Source: Planctomycetota bacterium
GTDB taxonomy: Bacteria; Planctomycetota; Planctomycetia; Pirellulales; UBA1268
Assembly: GCA_016872555.1 (NCBI GenBank)
Contig: VGZO01000032.1
Location: forward strand, 1-50,760
Reading direction: 5' to 3'
DNA: 50,760 nucleotides
The stretch's first letter is position 1, and each line of letters opens with the position of its first letter. Shown here one piece after another: positions 1-7,477 of the stretch. The notes under the pieces are model-generated. The model saw only the letters and a list, made by a program, of their open reading frames with translations, did no database searches and was not told the DNA's origin. A program made the position numbers and the translations under genes.

Positions 1-24
1 GGCTCTTCAGCAGAATCTGTGGGT
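1..24 (+). repeat. Left terminal inverted repeat of the ISL3 element
   Basis: The complement of this 24-base end recurs at 1152-1175 with two mismatches. Because the right repeat also encodes the last residues of the transposase (FTHRFC), the same six residues can be read on the minus strand at the left end. Confidence 0.85.
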
Positions 25-282
25 AAAAACGGTTTCTGAATACGCCTCGGCACGATCTCCGAGAGGTGCGGGCAGTCGCGTGGCCATCGCCCAGTATGGC
101 AAGCCCTCGGTGCGTCGAGTGGTAGGCGATCTCGGGCAGGGCATCGCCGCCTCTGCGGCGTGATGCGGCCCACCGCTTTGCGCCGGTAGCCGGCATGCGG
201 CGGCGTTCCGCCGCCTGGAAGCACCGCCCTGCCGGGCGGGCCATGGAGGGAAAGAAGCATCCTGCGGCGTCGTGCGGTAAAG

Positions 283-1169
283 ATGCGGTTGCTTGGACAG
301 CCCCTTTGCCGGAGCCACCGCAGGATGCATCTCAACCGCGTCGAGCGGCACAAGTGTTTCGTCTACAAGGAGCAGCGACTCGTGGAATCCGCCGCGGGCC
401 AGCCGTTCCTCGAGGTGGATGTCGAGCCCCGGGCCAACAGCCGGGCGATCTGCTCCGGATGCGGCGAGAAGCGGCCCGGGTATGACCGGCTCGCCGCGAC
501 GGTTCCAGTTCGTGCCGTTCTGGAACATCGCGGTGTTCTTCGTCTACGCGATGCGACGGGTGGACTGCCCGACATGTGGCGTGACCGTCGAACGGGTGCC
601 GTGGAGCGACGGCAAGGAACATCTCACGACCAGCTATCGCTGGTTCCTGGCCCGCTGGGCCAAGCGGCTCTCGTGGAAGGAGACGGCGGATGCATTCAAC
701 ACGACCTGGGACAACGTGTTTCGCTCCGTAAAACACGCGGTCGAATGGGGGCTCGCCCACCGCGATCTCTCGGGCATCGAGGCCATCGGCGTCGATGCGA
801 TCCTGCAGTACAACCTCAAGAGCGTCCGGGCTCATCTGCTCCGCGAGGACTTCCAGCGGGTTCTGGGAGTACACGAGCCCCGATTGGGCCATGAAGTTCC
901 TCGATGCCTGGTGCACCCGCACCATGCGCAGCCGGATCGGCCCGATGAAGAAGATCGCCCGGAGCCTGCGGCGTCATCGGCATCTGATCCTCAACTGGTT
1001 CCGAGCTCGGGGCACGATCTCGTCGGGTGTCGTCGAGGGATTCAACGGAAAAGCGAAACTGACCACCAGAAAAGCATTCGGCTTCCGGACGCCGAAGGGC
1101 ATCGAAATCGCCCTGTTTCACGTGCTCGGCCGATTACCCGAGCCCGTGTTCACCCACAGATTCTGCTGA
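283..1169 (+). pseudogene. ISL3-family transposase, frameshifted and internally deleted
   Basis: Three successive frames give one ISL3-type transposase. The first (283 to about 495) has the N-terminal zinc-binding segment with CSGCGEKRPGYDRL. After a shift near 492-500 the second frame has FVYAMRRVDCPTCGV and the HTH-like region (LSWKETADAFNTTWDNVF). After a second shift near 860 the third frame (to 1169) has DFQRFWEYTSPDWA and SSGVVEGFNGKAK with the final catalytic glutamate. Residues equivalent to GVDEI run straight into YNLKS near 795-812, so the central DDE region with the second aspartate (probably more than 100 residues) is missing. Intact family members are about 400 residues or longer. 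This is a relic. Confidence 0.85.
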
Positions 1170-1175
1170 GGAGGC
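1152..1175 (-). repeat. Right terminal inverted repeat of the ISL3 element
   Basis: Pairs with 1-24 at 22 of 24 positions. It overlaps the last codons of the transposase reading frame, which ends FTHRFC. Confidence 0.85.
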
Positions 1176-1188
1176 TAAAAACCAAGTA

Positions 1189-1271
1189 TGCCGGAGGTGG
1201 GACTTGAACCCACACGCCATTGCTGGCAACGGATTTTGAGTCCGCCGCGTCTGCCATTCCGCCACTCCGGC
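1189..1271 (-). tRNA. tRNA-Leu(CAA)
   Basis: On the minus strand the gene folds as a class II tRNA. The acceptor stem pairs GCCGGAG with CTCCGGC. The anticodon stem GCGGA/TCCGT encloses the loop CTCAAAA, so the anticodon is CAA. A long variable arm and a T arm with GGTTCAAGTCC follow. The discriminator base is A at 1189 and CCA is not encoded. The ISL3 relic starts 13 bases beyond its 3' end. Confidence 0.93.
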
Positions 1272-1456
1272 CAGAGCGAAACCGGAGACTACGGCGTCCG
1301 GATGGCTCCCGCCAGCACCCCGGCTGATAGCGGCCGCGCCGGGCTCCCGATGTCCGTGGATATGGCGATCGCCGCGAACGCCAGCCGGCTGCCGCCAACG
1401 GCTGGCCAGCCCCCGAACCGAGGAGGGTCGTACCGATTCTGCCCGTCCTACTCCGG

Positions 1457-1485
1457 TTGTCTCTTTTGACTGCCGATGGTAGAAC
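1457..1485 (+). promoter_or_regulatory. Possible sigma70-type promoter of the RRM gene
   Basis: TTGTCT (1457-1462) and TAGAAC (1480-1485) are separated by 17 bases, each matching 4 of 6 consensus positions. Transcription from here would give a leader of about 120 bases that includes the 1504-1553 hairpin. Confidence 0.35.
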
Positions 1486-1503
1486 CAGGGCGTTCGACGG
1501 ACT

Positions 1504-1553
1504 CTCTTCTGCCCGTGTGTTTTGTGGGGGCATCGGGACGGGCGCAAGAAGAG
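1504..1553 (+). promoter_or_regulatory. Long-stem hairpin in the leader of the RRM gene
   Basis: CTCTTCT (1504-1510) pairs with AGAAGAG (1547-1553), and the adjacent GCCCGT (1511-1516) pairs with ACGGGC (1538-1543). Three unpaired bases sit on the 3' side and the loop has 21 bases. It ends 59 bases before the start codon. It has no poly-T tail, so it looks like a leader structure and not a terminator. Its function is unknown. Confidence 0.45.
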
Positions 1554-1612
1554 GGTCGATCAAGTCGATGATTTCCTGAAGCGAAGGCCCCTGGATTAAG
1601 AGGTTGTGAGTT

Positions 1613-2011
1613 ATGGCTCGGAAGATTTACGTGGGGAACCTGCCCTGGTCCACCACGTCGGCCGAACTCGAGGCAATTTTTTCGCCTCATGGTGCGGTGC
1701 GTTCGGCTGAGGTGATCTCGGACCGCGAGACCGGACGGTCGCGCGGGTTCGGGTTCGTGGAGATGGAGACCGACGAGGGTTTGCAGGCGGCGATCTCGGC
1801 CCTCAACGGGCATGAGATGAACGGCCGCCCGCTGACCGTCAACGAAGCCCGCGAACGGACTCCGCGTCCGGGTGGCGGCGGCGGTGGCGGCGGTCGTCCG
1901 GGTGGCGGCGGCCGTGGCTACGGCGGTGGTGGCGGCGGCTACGGTGGCGGCGGTGGTGGCGGCTACCGCGGTGGCGGTGGCGGCGGCTACCGCGGTGGCG
2001 ACCGCTACTGA
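1613..2011 (+). CDS. Glycine-rich RRM RNA-binding protein
   Basis: A 132-residue protein with a single RNA-recognition motif (residues about 3-82) and a glycine/arginine/tyrosine tail. RNP2 is IYVGNL (5-10) and RNP1 is RSRGFGFVEM; these aromatic residues stack on RNA bases in the family. The tail (about 85-132) is GGGGYGGG and GGYRGG repeats like those of cyanobacterial Rbp and plant GRP proteins, where it supports cold or stress responses and RNA chaperoning. That role here is by analogy. The ATG has AAGAGG 9 to 14 bases upstream. The gene stands alone with a long structured leader, which suggests post-transcriptional control or autoregulation. The repetitive tail makes antisense frames look open; those are shadows. 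Confidence 0.92.
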   Translation: MARKIYVGNLPWSTTSAELEAIFSPHGAVRSAEVISDRETGRSRGFGFVEMETDEGLQAAISALNGHEMNGRPLTVNEARERTPRPGGGGGGGGRPGGGGRGYGGGGGGYGGGGGGGYRGGGGGGYRGGDRY

Positions 2012-2237
2012 AAACCCTCGGTGAGTTCGCTTCGTCGCCGGCACGCATGGCGTGACGGGTGCCGAGGCGGATGACTGGTAAACCGAGCCTGTTCGCCTGA
2101 TCCAGGAAGATCCGCTTCGAGGTGTATCGCACTTCGAAGCCGCTTCCGCAGGAACGTTTTCACTGAAATCGATCCAGTGGCTCTCCCGCAGCGCCTTCGG
2201 CTGCGGGGCCGGGAAACGACGAATCGGGTTGTCACGC

Positions 2238-2279
2238 GGGGGACGGTCGCCATCCGCGACCGTCCCCTGCGGCACTTTT
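2238..2279 (+). terminator. Terminator-like hairpin
   Basis: A perfect 12-bp stem (GGGGACGGTCGC, 2238-2249, with its complement at 2255-2266) encloses a 5-base loop. TTTTT follows at 2275-2279. The eight bases between stem and T run are more than in a textbook intrinsic terminator, so termination is likely but not certain. It would separate the RRM transcript from rpsR. Confidence 0.55.
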
Positions 2280-2317
2280 TGACCGGCGTTCGCTCCAGCG
2301 AATCGGCGCCGGTCGCG

Positions 2318-2323
2318 TATGAT
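2318..2323 (+). promoter_or_regulatory. Possible -10 element for rpsR
   Basis: TATGAT matches 5 of 6 consensus positions and lies just after the 2238-2279 hairpin. No good -35 box is visible at 17 bases. The leader would be about 95 bases. Confidence 0.35.
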
Positions 2324-2425
2324 GACGGGCTCGTGGCTGCCCGAGGCAATGCCACGGCCACGGCGCGATTCAATTGTCCTCTCTGTGTTCGTAGTCCTCA
2401 GCAATCCTCCACGACGGGTTTTTTC

Positions 2426-2704
2426 ATGCCTCCTCCGAGTGCCAAGCCAGCCAAGGCCGCAAAGAAGAAAGCCAAGCCCCGCGCGAAGGTGAAGCGGCGG
2501 GATCCGATCTTCATCGACGGTGCCCGGCCGCGGCCGATGTATGTCGATTACAAGGACCTGGAACTGATCGGCAAAATGGTGAACCGGCAGGCCAAGATCC
2601 TGGGCCGGCGGAAGAGCGGCTGCACCGCCGCCAGCCAGCACGCCGTCACCAGCGCCATCAAGCGCGCCCGGTTCATGGCGCTGTTGCCCTACGTCGGCGA
2701 ATGA
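2426..2704 (+). CDS. rpsR: 30S ribosomal protein bS18
   Basis: A 92-residue bS18, a component of the platform of the small ribosomal subunit where it binds bS6 and 16S rRNA. A lysine/proline/alanine-rich N-terminal extension (1-25) precedes the conserved core. The core has YVDYKDLELIGKMV, then ILGRRKSGCTAASQHAVTSAIKRAR and ends FMALLPYV, all diagnostic of the family. The ATG at 2426 is chosen because conserved sequence does not extend upstream; no strong ribosome-binding site is visible. The gene is not flanked by rpsF, ssb or rplI, its usual neighbours in many bacteria. A GC-rich palindrome immediately follows the stop. Confidence 0.95.
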   Translation: MPPPSAKPAKAAKKKAKPRAKVKRRDPIFIDGARPRPMYVDYKDLELIGKMVNRQAKILGRRKSGCTAASQHAVTSAIKRARFMALLPYVGE

Positions 2705-2708
2705 GCGG

Positions 2709-2748
2709 GGCCGCGGGCCCGGGGATAGCCGCCCCGGGCCCCGCGGCC
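2709..2748 (+). terminator. GC-rich palindrome after rpsR
   Basis: The 16-base arm at 2709-2724 pairs with 2732-2748, with one bulged base and a 7-base loop (ATAGCCG). There is no T run, so it may act as a 3'-end stabiliser or a Rho-linked pause rather than an intrinsic terminator. Confidence 0.45.
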
Positions 2749-2810
2749 GTGTCCAGCCTGTGTATCCCGTGGCAGCCCCTGGCCCGTGCCGCGGCTGCAT
2801 GAGGTGATCG

Positions 2811-3278
2811 GTGACCGCGTCGGACTCAAGCGCTGGCGCATCGCTTCCGTCCGTGGCATTCCACGTCCGCCGTCGCGTCGAGTTTCGTGACACCGACGCC
2901 GCCGGGATCGCCCATTTCTCGGCGTTCTTCACCTGGATGGAGTCGGCCGAGCATGAGGTGCTCCGGGCCCTCGGCATCCCTGTCGTGGCCACGGGTGCTT
3001 CCGGCGAGACACTCAGCTGGCCGCGCGTCAGCGCGGCGTGCGATTACCGTTCGGCGGTGCGGTTCGGCGACGAGATGACGATCGCCGTCTGGGTCGCGGC
3101 GCTCGGGCGGTCGAGCGTCACCTACGCCTTTCGCTTCCTCGACGGGGAGCGCGTCGTCGCCGACGGGCGGATCGTCGCGGTCCACTGCCGGATGGAGGGG
3201 ACGGGGCGGCCCGTGCCGACGGAGCTGCCTGCGGCCGTCCGGGCGCGGCTCGAGCAACACCATCCGGCGGTGACCTGA
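2811..3278 (+). CDS. Acyl-CoA thioesterase, 4-hydroxybenzoyl-CoA thioesterase/YbgC family
   Basis: A 155-residue single hotdog-fold protein, expected to hydrolyse an acyl-CoA or aryl-CoA thioester in the cytoplasm. The family signature is clear: FRDTDAAGIAHFSAFFTWME (residues about 25-44) contains the catalytic aspartate in the D-x-D-x-x-G-x-x-x-(H/Y) pattern. This is followed by SWPRVSAACDYRSAVRFGDEM and a C-terminal beta strand with VAVHCRM. The GTG start at 2811 has GAGG 7 to 10 bases upstream. The next gene, an ABC ATPase, starts 16 bases after the stop, so the two may be co-transcribed. The substrate cannot be told from sequence. A link to the chorismate-lyase-like gene at 15.8 kb is tempting but unsupported. 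Confidence 0.85.
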   Translation: MTASDSSAGASLPSVAFHVRRRVEFRDTDAAGIAHFSAFFTWMESAEHEVLRALGIPVVATGASGETLSWPRVSAACDYRSAVRFGDEMTIAVWVAALGRSSVTYAFRFLDGERVVADGRIVAVHCRMEGTGRPVPTELPAAVRARLEQHHPAVT

Positions 3279-3294
3279 GGGGCGGGAATCGGCC

Positions 3295-3960
3295 ATGCTC
3301 GAGGTTGCCGGACTGTCGAAGACCTACCCCACGCCCAGCGGGGGGCTGGAGGTGCTCGACGACGTTTCCTTCGCGATCGCCGACGGTGGGCGCTTGGCGG
3401 TGATGGGGCCGAGTGGCTCGGGGAAGAGCACGCTGCTGTCGATCCTCGGCACACTCGAGGAACCCTCCGCCGGCAGCGTGCGTGTCGATGGCGCCGACCC
3501 CTTTGCCGGCGGGCCCGAGGAGCGGGCCCGGTTCCGCAACCGGACCGTCGGATTCGTCTTCCAGGAGCACCACCTCCTCGCCGGTTGCACGGCGCTCGAC
3601 AACGTCCTTCTCCCGGCACTGGCCACGGGGAGGCCGACGGCGGCGATCGTCGATCGCGCCCGCGCGTTGCTCGACCGCGTCGGGCTCGACCGGCGCCATG
3701 GCCACCTGCCCGGCCAGCTGTCGGGCGGCGAGCGCCAGCGCGTCGCCGTGGCGCGGGCGCTGGTCCTGGCGCCCCGGGTGGTGCTCGCCGACGAGCCGAC
3801 CGGGCAGCTCGATTCGCGCGGTGCGGCGACGGTCACCGATCTACTTGTGGAACTGGCCGGTGAGGTGGGGGGAATGCTCGTCGTCGTCACCCATGCCGAC
3901 GCCGTCGCCGAGCGGATCGGCACCGTGCGCCGGCTCGTCGATGGGCGGCTGCTCCCATGA
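3295..3960 (+). CDS. ABC transporter ATP-binding protein, LolD/MacB type
   Basis: A 221-residue nucleotide-binding subunit. Walker A is GPSGSGKST (about 40-48), the Q loop lies in FVFQEHHLL, the signature is LSGGERQRVAVARAL, Walker B is VVLADEPTGQLD and the H-loop histidine is in VVVTHAD. The LDNV and DEPTGQLDS context is typical of the LolD/MacB/FtsE branch, which pairs with FtsX-type permeases. Its stop overlaps the start of the 1150-residue permease by four bases (ATGA), so translation is coupled. Such complexes use ATP mechanically for lipoprotein release, peptide or lipid export or envelope signalling; the cargo here is unknown. Confidence 0.93.
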   Translation: MLEVAGLSKTYPTPSGGLEVLDDVSFAIADGGRLAVMGPSGSGKSTLLSILGTLEEPSAGSVRVDGADPFAGGPEERARFRNRTVGFVFQEHHLLAGCTALDNVLLPALATGRPTAAIVDRARALLDRVGLDRRHGHLPGQLSGGERQRVAVARALVLAPRVVLADEPTGQLDSRGAATVTDLLVELAGEVGGMLVVVTHADAVAERIGTVRRLVDGRLLP

Positions 3961-6900
3961 GCGGCACGGCGGGGGTGCCGACGCGTCGGCCCGGGAGCAC
4001 CGAGCCGGAGCCCGCCGCGGGTCTCGTCGCGGTGGCCTGGCGCCTGGGATGGGCCTGGCGACGGCAGCTGGCCGCCCTGGCAGCGGCTGCCGCGGTCGTC
4101 GCCGCGACGATCGCCGGAGCGCTCGGCGTGGGCGACAGCCTGTCGCGCGGGCTGGAACGCCTGGCGCTGTCGCGCCTCGGGGGAATCGCCGCGGCGGTCG
4201 TCGGCGACGAACCTTTTTCTGCTGCCCTGGCCGATGCCTTCGATCCGGCACCGGTGCCGGCGTTGGTGGTGGCGGTGACCGTCGAGGCCACCGGCGACGA
4301 CCGCCGCGCCGTCCCCGCCACGCTGCTGGCGGCCGACGGCCTCGACCGGCTCGGCTTCGCGGCGGCTCCGGCGCCGGTGCCGCCGGGAAGCGTGGTCCTC
4401 AACGCGCCCCTCGCGCGCTCGCTCGGCGTCGGTGCCGGCGGCGTCGTCGTGCTCCGCACCGTCGTTCCGGCCGACGTGCCGGCCGACCTGCCGCTCGGGC
4501 GGCGCGACGCCACCTCGGCCGGGAGGCGGTTGCGGGTCGCCGAGATCTTGCCGGAGGAGGGCCTCGGGCAGTTCGCCCTCCGCCCGACGCAGGCCACCGC
4601 CGGGCTGGCGATCGTCGGCCTCGGGGCGGCGCAGGATCTCGTCGGCCGTCCGGGGAGCGCCAACCTGCTCCTCGCGCCAACGCCGCGCGACGCCGACGGC
4701 GAGCGCGCGCTCGTCGCCCGGCTCCGCACCGCGGTCCGCCCCGCGCTTGCCGACCTCGGTCTCGAGGTGACCACCGGCACCGGTGCCGCGGTGCCGCGAC
4801 TCACGAGCCGGCGGCTGGTGATCCCCGACGAGGCGGATCGCGCCGCCCAGCGCGTGCTCGGGCCGCACGGGGGGCGGCCGTCGCTCGCGTTCCTCGCCGT
4901 GTCGCTCACCGCGCCGGCCGATGCCGCCGGCCCCGCGGCGAGCGTCCCCTATTCGACCGTCCTCGGCATCGACTCCGCCGATCTGCCCGTCGGCGGCCTC
5001 GTCGACGAGTCGGGCAGCCCGATCGCCGTTCCCGACGACGACGGCATCGTGCTGACGCGTTGGGCCGCCGACGACCTCGCCGCCCAGGGGCATCCTCTGG
5101 CCGCCGGCGCACCGATCCTCCTCCGCTGCTTCCTGCCCGAGACGCTCCACGGCGTGGTGGAGGAGACGACGGTGACGCTGCGCCTCGCCGGGATCGCCGC
5201 GATGGCGGGGCCGGCGGTGGCGCGCGACCTCGTCCCGGAGGTGCGCGGCGTGACCGACGAGGCCTCGATCGCCGACTGGGATCCCCCCTTCCCCTTCGAC
5301 CGCAGCCGCATCCGGGCGACGCCCCCCGACGACATCGACGACCGCTTCTGGAAGCTCCACGGCGCCGCGCCGAAGGGGTTCGTGTCGCTGGCCACCGCCC
5401 GGCGGCTCGCCGCGAGCCGGTTCGGACGGACCACCGCCTGGCACCTCCCGGCGACGGCCGCCGCCGCCCTGCCGGCGCTGGAGGCGGAGCTGGCCGCTGC
5501 CATCGACCCGACGGCGCTCGGCTTCCGCGTCGAGCCGCTCCGCGCCGACGCCCTCGCCGCGGCGCGCGGATCGACACCGTTCGGTGGGCTGTTCCTCGCG
5601 CTGTCGATGTTCGTCGTCGGCGCCGGGCTGATCCTCGAGTGGCTGTTGTTCAGCCTCCTCGTCGCCTCGCACCGGCGCGACATCGGCCTCCTGGCGGCGC
5701 TCGGCTGGGCCCCGCGGCGCGTGACGGCGCTGGTCGCGCTGGTCGCCCTGCCCGCCGCGCTGGTGGGGAGCGCCGTCGGCACGCTCGTCGGTCCGGTCTG
5801 GACCCGGATCCTGCTGGCCTGGCTCGGACGGGCCTGGGAAGGGAGCGTAGCGGTCGGGTCGACGCCGCTGTTCGCCGCCGCGGCCGGTGTCGGGCCGGCC
5901 ACGCTCCTGGCCGCGCTGGCCGCGAGCACCCTCCTCTCGGCCGGGGCGCTGGTCCTCGCCGCCCGGGCGGCGGCACGGCGCGATCCCCTCGGGTTGCTGC
6001 GCGGCGGCGATCAGCCGCCGTCGGCAGGGGGGGCGACGGCGTGGCTTTTGCCGGTGGCACTGGCGGCGATCGGCGCCGGGATCGGCTTGGCCTGGTGGGC
6101 GCGGAGTGCCGACGCATCGCGCGCCGTGGGCCTGTTCTTCGCCGCGGGGATTCTCTGCCTCGTGGGGATGCTGGCGCTGGTGCGCGCGTGGCTCGGCAGG
6201 CTGGCGGCGGGACGGGGCCGCGGCCTGTCGTCGCTGGGCCAGCTGGCCGGCCGCGGCTTGGCGCACGGCCCGGGGCGGGCCTTCGCCGTCGCGGCGATGG
6301 TCGCCGTCGCCGAGTTTCTCGTCGTCGCCGTGTCGGCGTTTCGCCTCGGCGACCCGGCCGTGGCCGACCGCTCGGGGCCGACCGGCGGCTGGGCGGCCTT
6401 GGCCACGTTCGGCAATCCGACCGCCGTCGATCCCTCCGCTCCGGCGACCCGCGACACGCTCGGTCTCGACGCCGCCGAGGCCGACGCCCTCGCCGGCTGC
6501 GAGGTCGCCCTGCTGCGCTCGAGCGCCGGCGACGACGCCAGCTGCACCAACCTCTACGCCAGCGTCCGTCCCGTCGTCCACGGCGTCGGCCCCGGGTTCA
6601 TCGCCCGCGGCGGCTTCCGCTTCAGCGCCGTCGCCGAACCGGTCGCCAACCCCTGGACGCTGCTCGAGCGGAGCGTGCCCGGGGAGCCGCTGCCCGCGAT
6701 CCTCGACGCCGCGACCGCACAGTGGGCGCTCGAGCTCGGCGGCGTCGGGGCGACGTTTTCCCTGCCCGATGCGACCGGCAATCCCGTCACGCTGCGGATC
6801 GTCGGCCTCCTCGACCCCGGCATCCTCCAGGGGGCGGTGATCGTCTCCGAACGGACGTTCTCCGCGCTCTTTCCCCGCGCCAGCGGCTACGCCATGGCGC

Positions 6901-7409
6901 TGGCCGCGCCGCGCCCGGGGGTCGACGGGCGCGCCTTCGAAGATGCGCTCGCCACGGCATGGGCCGACGCCGCTGTGACGATCGAACCGGCAGCCACTCG
7001 GCTGCGCCGGCTGCAGGCGGTGCAGAACACGTTTCTCGCCGGCTTCCAGTCGCTCGGGTTTCTCGGCCTGCTCCTCGGCACGCTCGGGGTCGCGGCGGTT
7101 CAGGTGCAGGGAGTGATCGAACGCTCCGCGGCCTTCGGTCTGCTCGGCGCGCTCGGGTTCGGCCGGGGGCGGATCGGCACCTTGGTCGTGACCGAGACGA
7201 TGATCATGGTCGGGCTGGGCCTGGTTGCCGGCGGGCTGGCGGGTGTCGTCGCCCTGCCCCGCGAAGTCGCCGGCGGGGCCTCGCGCACCCCCCTCGGCTG
7301 GATCCTCCTCACCTCCCTGGCCACGCTGCTGGTCGCTGCCGTCGCCGGCTGGGCGGCTGCCCGGCGCGCCGGCGGGGTCACCCCGCGCACCGCCCTGGCG
7401 GAGGGGTGA
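3957..7409 (+). CDS. Large FtsX-type ABC transporter permease
   Basis: An 1150-residue inner-membrane permease, partner of the preceding ATPase. An N-terminal membrane segment (about 30-50) precedes a large extracytoplasmic region. The first FtsX core is at about 541-630 (GGLFLALSMFVVGAGLILEW, then RRDIGLLAALGWAPRRV). Further membrane segments and a second extracytoplasmic domain follow (about 790-1000), then a second FtsX core at about 1020-1140 (FLGLLLGTLGVAAV, FGLLGALGFGRGRIG). The R-x-x-x-(I/F)-G-L-L-x-A-L-G motif is the cytoplasmic coupling helix in both copies. Two cores in one chain resemble YbbP-like or Bce-like permeases more than LolC/LolE. The loops show no recognisable domain. The N-terminus is rich in alanine. 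Confidence 0.9.
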   Translation: MSGTAGVPTRRPGSTEPEPAAGLVAVAWRLGWAWRRQLAALAAAAAVVAATIAGALGVGDSLSRGLERLALSRLGGIAAAVVGDEPFSAALADAFDPAPVPALVVAVTVEATGDDRRAVPATLLAADGLDRLGFAAAPAPVPPGSVVLNAPLARSLGVGAGGVVVLRTVVPADVPADLPLGRRDATSAGRRLRVAEILPEEGLGQFALRPTQATAGLAIVGLGAAQDLVGRPGSANLLLAPTPRDADGERALVARLRTAVRPALADLGLEVTTGTGAAVPRLTSRRLVIPDEADRAAQRVLGPHGGRPSLAFLAVSLTAPADAAGPAASVPYSTVLGIDSADLPVGGLVDESGSPIAVPDDDGIVLTRWAADDLAAQGHPLAAGAPILLRCFLPETLHGVVEETTVTLRLAGIAAMAGPAVARDLVPEVRGVTDEASIADWDPPFPFDRSRIRATPPDDIDDRFWKLHGAAPKGFVSLATARRLAASRFGRTTAWHLPATAAAALPALEAELAAAIDPTALGFRVEPLRADALAAARGSTPFGGLFLALSMFVVGAGLILEWLLFSLLVASHRRDIGLLAALGWAPRRVTALVALVALPAALVGSAVGTLVGPVWTRILLAWLGRAWEGSVAVGSTPLFAAAAGVGPATLLAALAASTLLSAGALVLAARAAARRDPLGLLRGGDQPPSAGGATAWLLPVALAAIGAGIGLAWWARSADASRAVGLFFAAGILCLVGMLALVRAWLGRLAAGRGRGLSSLGQLAGRGLAHGPGRAFAVAAMVAVAEFLVVAVSAFRLGDPAVADRSGPTGGWAALATFGNPTAVDPSAPATRDTLGLDAAEADALAGCEVALLRSSAGDDASCTNLYASVRPVVHGVGPGFIARGGFRFSAVAEPVANPWTLLERSVPGEPLPAILDAATAQWALELGGVGATFSLPDATGNPVTLRIVGLLDPGILQGAVIVSERTFSALFPRASGYAMALAAPRPGVDGRAFEDALATAWADAAVTIEPAATRLRRLQAVQNTFLAGFQSLGFLGLLLGTLGVAAVQVQGVIERSAAFGLLGALGFGRGRIGTLVVTETMIMVGLGLVAGGLAGVVALPREVAGGASRTPLGWILLTSLATLLVAAVAGWAAARRAGGVTPRTALAEG

Positions 7410-7477
7410 GGAGCGCCCGCGGGATTGGCTTTGTCGCGCGGGGCCGCGACCGGGTACCGTGCCGCCCGGAGGCGCGC

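Larger units (their letters stand above)
1..1175 (+). mobile_element. Degenerate ISL3-family insertion sequence
   Basis: An insertion sequence bounded by terminal inverted repeats at 1-24 and 1152-1175, which match at 22 of 24 positions. The left end begins GGCTCTTCAGCAG, the GGCTCTT-type terminus usual for ISL3 elements. The only gene inside is a transposase that carries two frameshifts and a large internal deletion, so the element cannot move by itself. A leader of about 260 bases (25-282) precedes the transposase and contains a small hairpin (GGCGGC-N5-GCCGCC, 199-215). The right terminus is 13 bases from the 3' end of a tRNA-Leu gene. The left flank is outside the window, so the 8-bp target duplication expected of the family cannot be checked. 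Confidence 0.85.
1272..1612 (+). other. Non-coding leader region upstream of the RRM gene
   Basis: No convincing gene in these 341 bases. It holds a possible promoter (1457-1485) and a long-stem hairpin (1504-1553), both described separately. The interval between the tRNA start and 1456 shows nothing recognisable; an apparent reading frame running through it is a by-product of the tRNA gene. Confidence 0.5.
2012..2425 (+). other. Intergenic region between the RRM gene and rpsR
   Basis: No gene is supported in these 414 bases. It holds a hairpin at 2185-2207 (CCCGCAGC with GCTGCGGG, 7-base loop), a strong hairpin with a T run at 2238-2279 and a possible -10 element TATGAT at 2318-2323, after which rpsR starts at 2426. 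The first 150 bases show nothing recognisable. Confidence 0.5.

Noticed and set aside
1188-1469. Plus-strand frame starting MPEVGLEPTR
   Set aside because: It is the usual artefact of reading the complement of a tRNA gene (tRNA-Leu, 1189-1271).
1861-2008. Short tandem repeats in the RRM gene as a possible CRISPR or minisatellite
   Set aside because: They are glycine codon repeats in frame with the protein; there are no spacers and no cas genes in the window.
1448-2992. Minus-strand frame of 514 residues across the RRM gene and rpsR
   Set aside because: It runs antisense through three plus-strand genes and contains only Ala/Thr repeats read from the glycine codons.
3324-6581. A very long open frame on the minus strand (1085 residues) opposite the ABC permease genes
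   Set aside because: Composition is Arg/Gly/Ala/Pro-rich with no domain. It mirrors two well-supported plus-strand genes, and long antisense frames are expected at this GC content.
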